Assembly: GCA_008501635.1 (NCBI GenBank)
Contig: QQUJ01000010.1
Coordinates: forward strand, 248,001 to 312,000
From: Pseudomonadota bacterium
GTDB lineage: Bacteria > Pseudomonadota > Gammaproteobacteria > QQUJ01
Direction of reading: 5' to 3'
DNA length: 64,000 nt
In this document: positions 44,132-52,118 of the stretch, piece after piece
How the letters are laid out: every line of letters begins with the position of its first letter
Numbering within the stretch: the first letter of the stretch is position 1
Translations under genes and position numbers: made by a program
The notes under the pieces: model-generated
What the model saw: only the letters and a program-made list of their open reading frames with translations
The model's database searches: none
What the model was told of the DNA's origin: nothing

Positions 44132-44845
44132 ATGAGTGATCCCAAGGACAAACTGCCCGCGCGCTCCAGTCGCAGCGAAGTGGCCGACTTCATCGACAAA
44201 CTGGCGGTGACGCCGGTTACGCGCGCGGCCGGTGAACGCGGACGCCTGATCTTCGCCATGGATGCCACCGCCAGCCGCGGGCCGACCTGGGACCGCGCCG
44301 CGCAGATCCAGGCCGAGATGTTCACCGAGACGGCGGCATTGGGCGGGCTCGACATCCAGTTGGCTTTCTACCGCGGCTTCTTCGAGTTCACCGCCACGCC
44401 CTGGCTCAGTGACGCCGATGCGCTGCTCAAACGCATGACGGCGGTGAGTTGCCTGGCCGGGCAGACCCAGATCAGCCGCATCTTTCAGCACACTATCGAA
44501 GAAACCGAGCGTCGGCGCGTCAACGCGCTGGTCTTCGTTGGTGACTGCATGGAGGAGGATGCCGATCAGCTCGGTCAGCTTGCCGGCCAGCTGGGTCTGC
44601 TCGGTGTGCCGGTGTTCGTTTTTCACGAGGGTTTCGATCCGGTTGCGGCCCACGCCTTCCGGCAGATCGCGCAACTGTCGCGCGGCGCCTACTGCCGCTT
44701 CGACGCCGGCAGCGCGCAGCAATTGCGCGATTTATTGAGTGCAGTAGCGGTTTTTGCTGCGGGCGGACGCAAGGCGCTGGAGGACTACAGTCAGCGCAAG
44801 GGGGGCGTGACGCTGCAGCTGACCCACCAGATCGGCAAGCAATGA
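44132..44845 (+). CDS. VWA-like domain protein
   Basis: A 237-residue soluble protein with a von Willebrand A-like fold. The metal site motif is a variant, FAMDATASRG (DxTxS in place of DxSxS), followed by threonine-rich loop VSCLAGQTQISRI and ALVFVGDCMEEDADQLG. It overlaps the next gene (ATGA), which encodes a membrane J-domain protein. The pair probably acts together; the partner or target is unknown. Confidence 0.82.
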   Translation: MSDPKDKLPARSSRSEVADFIDKLAVTPVTRAAGERGRLIFAMDATASRGPTWDRAAQIQAEMFTETAALGGLDIQLAFYRGFFEFTATPWLSDADALLKRMTAVSCLAGQTQISRIFQHTIEETERRRVNALVFVGDCMEEDADQLGQLAGQLGLLGVPVFVFHEGFDPVAAHAFRQIAQLSRGAYCRFDAGSAQQLRDLLSAVAVFAAGGRKALEDYSQRKGGVTLQLTHQIGKQ

Positions 44846-45615
44846 GCGGGCGTTTTCTCCTCGTTCTGCTCATCGGATTGGCCATCGTCGGTTTCTTTGG
44901 CTACCGCTGGTTCGTGCGCACCCCGCCGCAGCAGATCGCCCAGAAACTGCGGCAGTCCGTGCTGTGGATCGCGGCCGGTGCCTTGATTCTGTTGGCGGCC
45001 AGCGGCCGCGCACACTGGCTGTGGGCTTTGCTCGGCGGCGCGTTGCCCTTCGCCCAGCGGCTGCTGATGGCGTGGCGCGCGTTCAATCTGTTCAAGCACC
45101 TCAAGGGCCAGATGGGCGGCCCTGGCGGTGGACTGGGAGGATCGCCGGCAACAGGTAGTGGCGGGCGGAGTTCCACGGTCAATACCCGCTTTCTGCGCAT
45201 GAGCCTCGATCACCAGAGTGGGGCGCTGACCGGCTTGGTGCTGGAGGGCGCGTTCAAGGGCAGACGCCTGAGCGAGCTCGATCTTGATCAGCTGCTGGAG
45301 CTGCTCGGCGAATGCCGCAGCGACGAACAATCGGCGGCGGTGCTCGAGGCCTACCTCGATCGCGAGCACCCGGACAGCTGGCGCGAACGCTTCACGGCGC
45401 GCGGTGGCCGGACGGGCAGCGGGAACGGCGCACTGGGCGCGGCCATGAATCGTGAGGAGGCCTATCAGGTGCTCGGCCTGGAGCCGGGCGCGGACGAAGC
45501 GGCTGTCATCGCCGCGCACCGGCGCCTGATGCAGAAGCTCCATCCCGATCGCGGCGGCTCCACGTTTCTCGCCGCCAAGATCAATCAAGCCAAGGATCTG
45601 CTGCTCGGGAAGTGA
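44842..45615 (+). CDS. Membrane-anchored protein with C-terminal J domain
   Basis: A 257-residue protein with two N-terminal membrane helices (about 4-22 and 36-70), a glycine-rich linker (GGPGGGLGGSPATGSGG) and a helical middle region that recalls TerB/DjlA-like parts (FLRMSLDHQSGALTG). The last about 60 residues form a J domain with intact HPD (MQKLHPDRGGSTF). The J domain would recruit DnaK to the membrane. The start overlaps the VWA gene stop. Confidence 0.88.
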   Translation: MSGRFLLVLLIGLAIVGFFGYRWFVRTPPQQIAQKLRQSVLWIAAGALILLAASGRAHWLWALLGGALPFAQRLLMAWRAFNLFKHLKGQMGGPGGGLGGSPATGSGGRSSTVNTRFLRMSLDHQSGALTGLVLEGAFKGRRLSELDLDQLLELLGECRSDEQSAAVLEAYLDREHPDSWRERFTARGGRTGSGNGALGAAMNREEAYQVLGLEPGADEAAVIAAHRRLMQKLHPDRGGSTFLAAKINQAKDLLLGK

Positions 45616-45663
45616 GCCCCCGCCGCCAGCAGCACACCCCACGTTTCCGGGACAGAAGCCGAT

Positions 45664-46131
45664 ATGACCGAAATCGAACAGGATGCCGAGTTGCTGAAGA
45701 TCATCGAAGAGGTCTTCAACCAGAAGATCCCCTTCAACCGGGTGCTGGGGCTGCGGGTGCACTCGCTCAACTACGACTCGCCCGCGATCCGTTTCGACAT
45801 GCGCCCCGAACTGGTCGGCAACTTCATGCGTGGCAATCTGCACGGCGGGGTCATCTCTTCAGTGATCGATGTCGCCGGCGGCATGACCGCGTTCCTCGGG
45901 ATTCAACACAAGATGGGCGACGAGGCGCTAGAGAAGAAACTCGATCGGTTTTCCAAGCTGGGCACCATCGATCTGCGTGTCGACTATCTGCGCCCGGGTT
46001 TCGGCGAATGGTTCGAGGCCACTGGATTCATCCTGCGCACCGGCAACAAGGTGGCGGTGACGCGCATCGAACTGAAGAACGATCAGGGCGAGCTGATAGC
46101 CACAGGGACCGGGGCCTACGTCGTGGCCTGA
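45664..46131 (+). CDS. Hotdog-fold thioesterase, YigI-like
   Basis: A 155-residue thioesterase-like protein of the PaaI/YigI type. The conserved stretch GNLHGGVISSVIDVAGGMTA carries the hotdog helix with the probable active-site region, and IDLRVDYLRPGFGE and VAVTRIELKNDQGELIATGT complete the fold. Length equals YigI. It hydrolyses acyl-CoA thioesters of unknown specificity. Start ATG 45664 is 48 bp after the J-domain gene. Confidence 0.88.
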   Translation: MTEIEQDAELLKIIEEVFNQKIPFNRVLGLRVHSLNYDSPAIRFDMRPELVGNFMRGNLHGGVISSVIDVAGGMTAFLGIQHKMGDEALEKKLDRFSKLGTIDLRVDYLRPGFGEWFEATGFILRTGNKVAVTRIELKNDQGELIATGTGAYVVA

Positions 46132-46803
46132 AGCGGATGGACCGCGGTCGGCTGCCCGCCTGTTGCGCTGACCGCTGCAGTAGGCATCGGTCGGTTAGGC
46201 GCCAGCACGAACCGCTCGTGCCCACTCCCCGCCGTGCCGGTTGAGCGAGGCGGAGAGGCCGACGCAGCACAGCCGGTAGTCGGCGACGTCCCTGACCCTC
46301 GGCGGAGGGATACCGCGGAAATCGAGTTCGCAGGTCGTATCATCGGTCTCGGGGTCGGGACAGGAACGGAACAGGTCGCCGGGCGCGATCCTGAGATCGA
46401 TGCAGTGCTCGTGGCAGTGAGTGGGACCGAGCCCCACCCGCTGTTTGGGATGAAATGCAGGATCGTCCACTTTCAGTCCGTGACAGAAGGCCTGAATCTC
46501 CGGGGCCGGCGTGGGCCAAATGACGGGTCTGCAGTTTCGTCAGCGCGACGATGTCGATGGCGGACAGCAATGCCTAGTTTCAGCTGGAGATGGCGGTGTG
46601 CAAGATCGGCCGCTATGCGCGGGTCCGCCGCAGGCGTAGCGAATTGCGGGTGCAAGTGGTGCGCGATCAACAAGGCAAGTGGCAGGTACAGCACAAACAG
46701 CAGCCGGACCTGGCTGGAGAGACGGCGAAGGAAGACCCTGCCTGGTCGCGCCGGGCTATGGTAACGTGAGCCGATCGTCCAGTAGTGTTGCACCTGATCG
46801 GCC
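46132..46803. other. 670-bp region with possible decayed minus-strand gene
   Basis: No intact gene is evident. On the minus strand protein-like stretches occur in successive frames: LRRLSSQVRLLFVLYLPLAL (frame ending 46473), then LSAIDIVALTKLQTRHLAHA and KQRVGLGPTHCHEHCIDLRI to a stop at 46195. Together they might be a frameshifted gene read from about 46760 to 46195, but I cannot name a family. Sequencing error is an alternative. Confidence 0.35.
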
Positions 46804-47277
46804 ATGACACCCGCTATCGACGCCGCTAAACGGGCCAGGATTTCCCACAAGATCCACGAGTACCGGCACGATCCGGCTGCGGCATCTTATGGAATCGAGG
46901 CGGCGCAGGCGCTGGGTGTGGTACCGGAGCGTGTTTTCAAAACCCTGCTGGTCAGCCTCAACGGCGACGTTAAACGCCTCGCGGTGGGCATCGTCCCCGT
47001 CGTGCGGCAGTTGGACCTGAAGGCAATCGCGGTGGCCTGCGGGGCCAAAAAGGCGGAGATGGCCGATACCCGGGAAGCGGAGCGCGCGACCGGCTACGTG
47101 GTGGGCGGCATCAGTCCGATGGGGCAGAAGAAATGTCTCCCCACGCTGATCGACAGTTCCGCCCAGGGAATGGACACCGTCTATGTCAGCGCGGGGCGGC
47201 GCGGTCTGGAGATCGAACTTGCTCCCGAGGACCTGCAACGGCTCACCCGTGCCCGGTTTGCCGCCATTGCCCGCTGA
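46804..47277 (+). CDS. ybaK: Cys-tRNA(Pro)/Cys-tRNA(Cys) deacylase, YbaK family
   Basis: A 157-residue trans-editing enzyme that removes cysteine mischarged on tRNA-Pro. Family features: the N-terminal MTPAIDAAKRARISHKIHEY, the acidic loop YGIEAAQALGVVPERVFKTL, VPVVRQLDLKAIA and the loop YVVGGISPMGQKKCLPTLID. The GISPxGQ-type sequence and conserved lysine (KTL) fit YbaK/EbsC. It is preceded by a possible decayed region and followed by an ABM-domain gene. Confidence 0.92.
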   Translation: MTPAIDAAKRARISHKIHEYRHDPAAASYGIEAAQALGVVPERVFKTLLVSLNGDVKRLAVGIVPVVRQLDLKAIAVACGAKKAEMADTREAERATGYVVGGISPMGQKKCLPTLIDSSAQGMDTVYVSAGRRGLEIELAPEDLQRLTRARFAAIAR

Positions 47278-47325
47278 GTCGACAGCCGCTCCCGCGCTTC
47301 TTATGATGGCTGCAGAGAGTCGCGC

Positions 47326-47655
47326 ATGAATTGGATAGCCAATACCCCCGAACCGCCGTATTACGCGGTCATCTTTACCAGTACACGCGTACCGGACGAT
47401 GGCAAAGCGTACGATGCTGCTGCACAGCGCATGGTGGAATTGGCTGCTCAACAACCCGGTTTTCTCGGTATCGAGTCGGTGCGTAGCGGGCGAGAGGGGA
47501 TTACCGTCTCCTACTGGCGTAGCGAAGCCGACATCGCCCGCTGGCGCGACCATGCCGAGCACCGCATTGCGCGTGAACGTGGACGTAGCGAGTGGTACGC
47601 AGAGTTTCGCCTGCGGGTGGTGAAGGTGGAACGGGAGTACCGTTACGAGCGTTGA
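47326..47655 (+). CDS. Antibiotic biosynthesis monooxygenase-domain protein
   Basis: A 109-residue ABM-type ferredoxin-fold protein. The pattern YYAVIFTSTRVPDD, then QQPGFLGIESVRSGREGITV and SYWRSEADIARWRDHAEH is characteristic. These dimeric proteins can be heme- or quinone-acting monooxygenases, but many have no known activity. The gene stands alone with 48 bp to ybaK. Confidence 0.88.
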   Translation: MNWIANTPEPPYYAVIFTSTRVPDDGKAYDAAAQRMVELAAQQPGFLGIESVRSGREGITVSYWRSEADIARWRDHAEHRIARERGRSEWYAEFRLRVVKVEREYRYER

Positions 47656-47688
47656 GGTTTGACTGCCGACCGGGTCAAGAGGGGGTTG

Positions 47689-48198
47689 ATGCGCGCGACG
47701 AAACGATGGCGAAAATCGACCGGTTGCATCGCGCTGTTGGTGTCGATTGCCAGCACCCTGGCGCAGGGCGTAGAGCCCGCCGCGGCCAACCGTGTCGCCA
47801 ACGATCAGTGGAGTTTCGCGGTAGCGGAGCGCCGTATGCAGGAGATTCACGCCATCGGTGCACAGCTGACCGCGCTCTCCCGCGAGGCGCTGCCCACCGG
47901 ACTCTCGGCCGCCGAACGCACCGAGTTGGCGCGTTTCACCCATTGGCTCTACAACAGCGCACGCAAGTTTCATCACCTGGCGCGGGGTTGGGGCGCCTTC
48001 CTCAAAAGAGTGCCGCGCAGTGCTGCCGCCGATCCAACCCAACAGGAGCGGCTGCAGGAGATGAATCGTTCCTTCTCGCTGCGTTATCTCAATATGGTCA
48101 GCAGTGCAACGGACGAGGTGCTGGCATTTCGTTTCGACAACCCAGCTCTACGCACAAGACACGAGAAGGTGGTGCGCCTGATCGCCCATCTGCAGTAG
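47689..48198 (+). CDS. Exported helical protein of unknown function
   Basis: A 169-residue protein. ATG 47689 is preceded by GAGGGGG; a longer frame begins at TTG 47659. The N-terminus has a basic segment and hydrophobic core (GCIALLVSIASTLAQG), probably a signal peptide. The mature part is helical and charged (FTHWLYNSARKFHHLARGW). I do not recognise a family. Confidence 0.6.
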   Translation: MRATKRWRKSTGCIALLVSIASTLAQGVEPAAANRVANDQWSFAVAERRMQEIHAIGAQLTALSREALPTGLSAAERTELARFTHWLYNSARKFHHLARGWGAFLKRVPRSAAADPTQQERLQEMNRSFSLRYLNMVSSATDEVLAFRFDNPALRTRHEKVVRLIAHLQ

Positions 48199-48296
48199 CG
48201 GGTGGGGTGAGCCTGGAAAATATTTTCGGGTGTCCATGGCAGAACGGTACGAAGTGCCCCATCATAGGGCGGCTTTGAGCGTGCCTACCACTACCG

Positions 48297-49415
48297 ATGA
48301 TACGTGACGCCACTCTGGAAGATCTCGACCAGCTGGTCGAGATCGAAAACCGCTGCTTTGAAACCGACCGGCTGTCGCGCCGCAACTTCCGCTATATGCT
48401 GACCAAGGGCCATGCGGCCACGTTGGTCGATGAGCGCGAAGGACAGGTGTGCGGCTACGCCATGGTGTTATTCTCGGATGGCACCTCGCTGGCGCGTCTC
48501 TACTCGATCGCAGTGGATCCCGATTGGCAGGGTCACGCCATCGGTCGGGCATTGGCGGAGGCTGCCGAGCAGGTAGCGGTCGATGGGGAGTGCGTCTCCA
48601 TGCGCCTCGAGCTGCGACCCGACAACGCGGCGGCACTGCAACTCTATCACTCGCTGGGCTATCGCCAGTTTGGCTACGTCGCGGACTACTATGAGGATCA
48701 CGCCGATGCGATCCGCCTGGAGAAATCCCTGGCGCCGGAGTTGACGACGGATCTCGCCACCGTACCTCACTACCGGCAAAGCCTGGAGTTCACCTGCGGT
48801 CCGGCGGCACTGATGATGGCGCTGGCGACGCTGGATCCGCAGCTGGTGCTCAACCGCAAACTGGAACTGCGCATCTGGCGCGAGGCGACCACGATCTACA
48901 TGACCTCGGGTCACGGCGGTTGCGGTCCGTACGGGCTGGCGTTGGCGGCCTATCACCGCGGCTTCGATGTCGAGATCCATGTCTCCGATCCGGGCGCGCT
49001 GTTCCTCGACTCGGTGCGCAGCCCGGAGAAGAAAGAGGTGATCGCGCTGGTGCAGGAGGATTTTGAAGAGGAGATCGCGGAACTGCCGATTCGGCTCTAC
49101 CATGATCGGGTACCCGTCGCTCGGCTCGAGGCGCACTTTGCGGCCGGCGCCATTCCCCTGGTGCTGGTCAGTTCCTACCGCATCTACCGTGAGAAATTCC
49201 CCCACTGGGTGGTGGTCACCGGCTTCGATGAACGCTTTATCTATGTTCACGATCCCTACATCGACGAGGAGAAGGGCAAGACGGCGTCGGACTGCATCAA
49301 CATGCCGATACTGCGCAAGGATTTCGAACGTATGGCCCGTTACGGCAAATCGGCCCAGCGGGCGGTGCTGATCATCAAACGTCGTGTCGAAGATGCCGGC
49401 GCGCAGAAGAAATAG
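48297..49415 (+). CDS. GNAT acetyltransferase fused to C39-like peptidase
   Basis: A 372-residue two-domain protein. Residues 1-147 are a RimI-like GNAT domain (MIRDATLEDLDQLVEIENRC; SIAVDPDWQGHAIGRALAEA; NAAALQLYHSLGYR). Residues about 155-360 form a papain-like C39-type peptidase: catalytic Cys in LEFTCGPAALMMAL, His in FPHWVVVTGFDE, Asp in YVHDPYIDEE. The pair gene, starting 19 bp later, is an RLAN-type RimK ligase. Such associations have been interpreted as peptide synthesis or tagging systems. No separate precursor peptide gene is visible nearby. Confidence 0.88.
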   Translation: MIRDATLEDLDQLVEIENRCFETDRLSRRNFRYMLTKGHAATLVDEREGQVCGYAMVLFSDGTSLARLYSIAVDPDWQGHAIGRALAEAAEQVAVDGECVSMRLELRPDNAAALQLYHSLGYRQFGYVADYYEDHADAIRLEKSLAPELTTDLATVPHYRQSLEFTCGPAALMMALATLDPQLVLNRKLELRIWREATTIYMTSGHGGCGPYGLALAAYHRGFDVEIHVSDPGALFLDSVRSPEKKEVIALVQEDFEEEIAELPIRLYHDRVPVARLEAHFAAGAIPLVLVSSYRIYREKFPHWVVVTGFDERFIYVHDPYIDEEKGKTASDCINMPILRKDFERMARYGKSAQRAVLIIKRRVEDAGAQKK

Positions 49416-49433
49416 AGGAGTTTCGCAATCGCC

Positions 49434-50924
49434 ATGGGCAATTACATCGTTGTCGTCGATCACCCCAAGGATTGGATGGAAGGATTGCCGGAGACCGAAC
49501 TGGTCTCCATTAACGACTATCTGACCGATCCCCGTTATCTCGAAGCCAAGGGATTGCATGTCGTCAACCTGTGTCGCAGCTATCGCTACCTCGGTACCGG
49601 CTACTACTGTTCGCTGCTCGCCGAGGCGCGCCATCATCGCGTCATTCCCTCGGTGCGAACGCTGCAGGACCTGAGCAGCAAGGCGATCTACAGCCTCGGC
49701 GTGGAGGATCTCGATTCACTGGTCAACAAGAGCCTGAAAAAGCGCGGTGCCGGGCTCACCTTCACCGCTTTCGAGGTGTTGGTGATCTTCGGCCAGACCC
49801 AGGAGCCGCAGCTCGAGGAGCTCGGCCGGCAGCTCTTCGAACTCTACCGCGCCCCACTGCTCAAAGTGGAGTTCCGCCGCGCCGACAAATGGCGTATCGG
49901 CAGTCTCAAGGCGGCGCATCTGAACGCCCTGCCGAGTGATCAGGTGGAGCTGTTCGCCGCGGCGTTTGAAGCTCACACCCATCGCCGCTGGGTGCGCCCG
50001 CGCACCAAGAACGTCTATCGCTACGATATGGCGATTCTTTGGGATCCCAATGAGAAACTGCCGCCCTCCAATAAACGCGCACTGCAGGGTTTTCAGAAGG
50101 CTGGTCGTGCGCTGGGACTCGACGTGGAACTCATCGAGCGCAAGGATTATGCGAGTCTCGCCGAATACGATGCGCTGTTCATTCGCGAAACCACCGCGGT
50201 CAATCATCACACCTATCGTTTTGCCAAGAAGGCGGAATCCGAAGGCATGGTGGTCATCGACGATCCTGATTCCATCCTGCGATGCACCAACAAGGTCTAC
50301 CTGCACGAACTGTTTCAACAGCACAAGGTGCCGGCACCCAAGACGCTGGTGTTACGCAAGGGCGAGCCGGTGGATATCGCAGCGCAACTCGAGTTTCCCT
50401 TGGTTCTAAAAATCCCGCACGGTTCGTTCTCGCGTGGCGTCTACAAGGCACGCAATCAGCGCGAGTGCCGGGAGTACGCTGAACGGCTGTTTCGCGAATC
50501 GGATCTGATACTGGCGCAGGAGTTTCTCTACACCGAATTCGACTGGCGCGTCGGGCTCTTCAATGGCGAGCCGCTGTTCGTTTGCCAGTACTTCATGAGC
50601 AAGCAGCACTGGCAGATCGTGCGTCACGGCGCCAACGGAAAATCGAGTGCCGGCGATTCGCGCAGCTACCTGGTTGACGATGCGCCCAAGGAGGTGGTGC
50701 GCATCGCCCTGAAAGCGGCGCGCAACATCGGCAAGGGATTGTACGGCGTCGATATCAAGCAGAACGAAGATGGCCTGTTCGTCATGGAGGTCAACGATAA
50801 TCCCAATATCGATGCCGGCGTTGAGGATGCCTGTCTCAAGGATGAGCTCTACCGGATGGTATGCGCGGAGTTTCTGCGGCGTCTTGAGGGACGGGGGCGC
50901 CGGGCGGGTGATTCAACGACATGA
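49434..50924 (+). CDS. RimK-like ATP-grasp ligase with N-terminal RLAN domain
   Basis: A 496-residue protein. The first about 150 residues (NYIVVVDHPKDWMEGLPETE; RSYRYLGTGYYCSLLAEARH) match the RimK-like ATP-grasp N-terminal (RLAN) domain. The C-terminal half is an ATP-grasp ligase: DAILWD-like MAILWDPNEKLPPSNKRAL, LVLKIPHGSFSRGVYKARNQ (nucleotide loop), FLYTEFDWRVGLFNGEPLFV and the metal-binding VMEVNDNPNIDAGVED. It probably ligates amino acids to a peptide or protein. It is partnered with the GNAT-C39 gene and is the second RimK-type ligase in the window. Confidence 0.9.
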   Translation: MGNYIVVVDHPKDWMEGLPETELVSINDYLTDPRYLEAKGLHVVNLCRSYRYLGTGYYCSLLAEARHHRVIPSVRTLQDLSSKAIYSLGVEDLDSLVNKSLKKRGAGLTFTAFEVLVIFGQTQEPQLEELGRQLFELYRAPLLKVEFRRADKWRIGSLKAAHLNALPSDQVELFAAAFEAHTHRRWVRPRTKNVYRYDMAILWDPNEKLPPSNKRALQGFQKAGRALGLDVELIERKDYASLAEYDALFIRETTAVNHHTYRFAKKAESEGMVVIDDPDSILRCTNKVYLHELFQQHKVPAPKTLVLRKGEPVDIAAQLEFPLVLKIPHGSFSRGVYKARNQRECREYAERLFRESDLILAQEFLYTEFDWRVGLFNGEPLFVCQYFMSKQHWQIVRHGANGKSSAGDSRSYLVDDAPKEVVRIALKAARNIGKGLYGVDIKQNEDGLFVMEVNDNPNIDAGVEDACLKDELYRMVCAEFLRRLEGRGRRAGDSTT

Positions 50925-50973
50925 GGCAAGCTTTGTTATCCTTGCCTTTCCCATACTGGCAAGGATTTGACTC

Positions 50974-51417
50974 ATGAAGCGTCACGACGGTCTCCAACCT
51001 CTGTCCCGCGAACATCATCCGGCGCTGGTGCAGGCAAAGCGGCTGCGCGACTTTGCCGGCAACGCCGCACAGGCGCGTGAACTGGGTCTCGCATTTTTAG
51101 GTTTTTGGGATGCCGAGATTGCGCAGCACTTTCGCGACGAGGAGGAACTGCTCCTCCCTCTTTTAGCGCAGCGTGCCGGCGATGATGCCGGGGAGATCAT
51201 GGAGACATTGGCCCAGCACGTTCAGCTGCGCCGCTCTGTTATGCAGCTGCGCCGTCTGTCGGGTGCCAACGCCCCCGTCGACGCACCCCTGCTCAACGCG
51301 CTCGGCGATGGCCTGAAGTCACATGTGCGATTTGAGGAAGACGTGCTCTTCCCGTTCGCCGAGCAGAATCTGCCGGAAGAGGATTTGACCTATCTGGAGC
51401 AGCAGCTTACCCGCTAG
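50974..51417 (+). CDS. Hemerythrin-like HHE-domain protein
   Basis: A 147-residue four-helix protein expected to bind a diiron centre. Ligand-type residues lie in LSREHHPALVQ, EIAQHFRDEEELLLPLL, ETLAQHVQLRRS and KSHVRFEEDVLFPFAEQNL. Roles known in the family include oxygen, nitric oxide or iron sensing and repair of iron-sulfur centres. It has its own start ATG 50974 about 50 bp after the ligase gene and ends 8 bp from a decayed minus-strand gene. Confidence 0.88.
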   Translation: MKRHDGLQPLSREHHPALVQAKRLRDFAGNAAQARELGLAFLGFWDAEIAQHFRDEEELLLPLLAQRAGDDAGEIMETLAQHVQLRRSVMQLRRLSGANAPVDAPLLNALGDGLKSHVRFEEDVLFPFAEQNLPEEDLTYLEQQLTR

Positions 51418-51425
51418 CAGCAATG

Positions 51426-52030
51426 CTACTTCGCGGCGGCGATCTCGGTTCGTGCCTTAACGGCGCCACCGAGCGTTTCGCGTGCCATGTTGCGTAACGC
51501 GCTGTCGTCCCCTGGTTTGGTGAGATATGTGTACACACTGACATCGTTGATTGGCGTCGGTACGGCATCGCGCTCGTCGGCTCCAGAGAGAATGATGCGC
51601 GCGGCCTCCGGGCGCAGCTGGCGGCAGCGCTTCATGAACTCGATCCCCGATATCCTGGGCATGCGCAGATCTCTGATGATCAGGCCCGCGCGATGGCGCG
51701 CCAGCAACCTGAACGCCGGTTCGGGCTCGCTGGCGGCAAGTAACCTGTCGTTTTCATTGCGCAACCGCGCGTTGAGTACGTTGTCGTCGCCGAGTCAACC
51801 CTGTGCGATGCGTCTTGTCGCTCGCCATTCCGATCAATTCGAACGCAGGCGGTTGCGCCGGGCAGTTGGCGAAATCGGACGTCGACAGCGGCCCGGCTAA
51901 GTTGTGGCCCTGCACCTCATCGCGCTCGCGTTGACGTAGATACGCCGCGTGCTCCCCGGTCTCCACACCTTCGGCCACGATGCGCAGGCCGAGATCGCGA
52001 CCGTGGCGCTGATTGCGCTGGCGATGCGTT
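51426..52030 (-). pseudogene. Decayed EAL/receiver-domain gene
   Basis: Two fragments in different minus-strand frames. The upstream one (to about 51754) holds the end of an EAL domain: LGLRIVAEGVETGEHAAYLR with QGHNLAGPLS. The downstream one (to stop at 51426) is a receiver domain lacking its normal start: LGDDNVLNARLRNENDRLLA, LIIRDLRMPRISGIEFMKRC and LSGADERD. A frameshift near 51760-51790 separates them and most of the EAL domain is missing. It abuts recG, so a larger c-di-GMP gene probably decayed here. Confidence 0.75.
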
Positions 52031-52118
52031 ACAATCGGGCCTTCGTTTCTTTCACATCGAGGTCAGGGCCACGTCCTCAAGCCGCTCACAAGCTGCAGCG
52101 AATCTTTCCGAACTGCCG

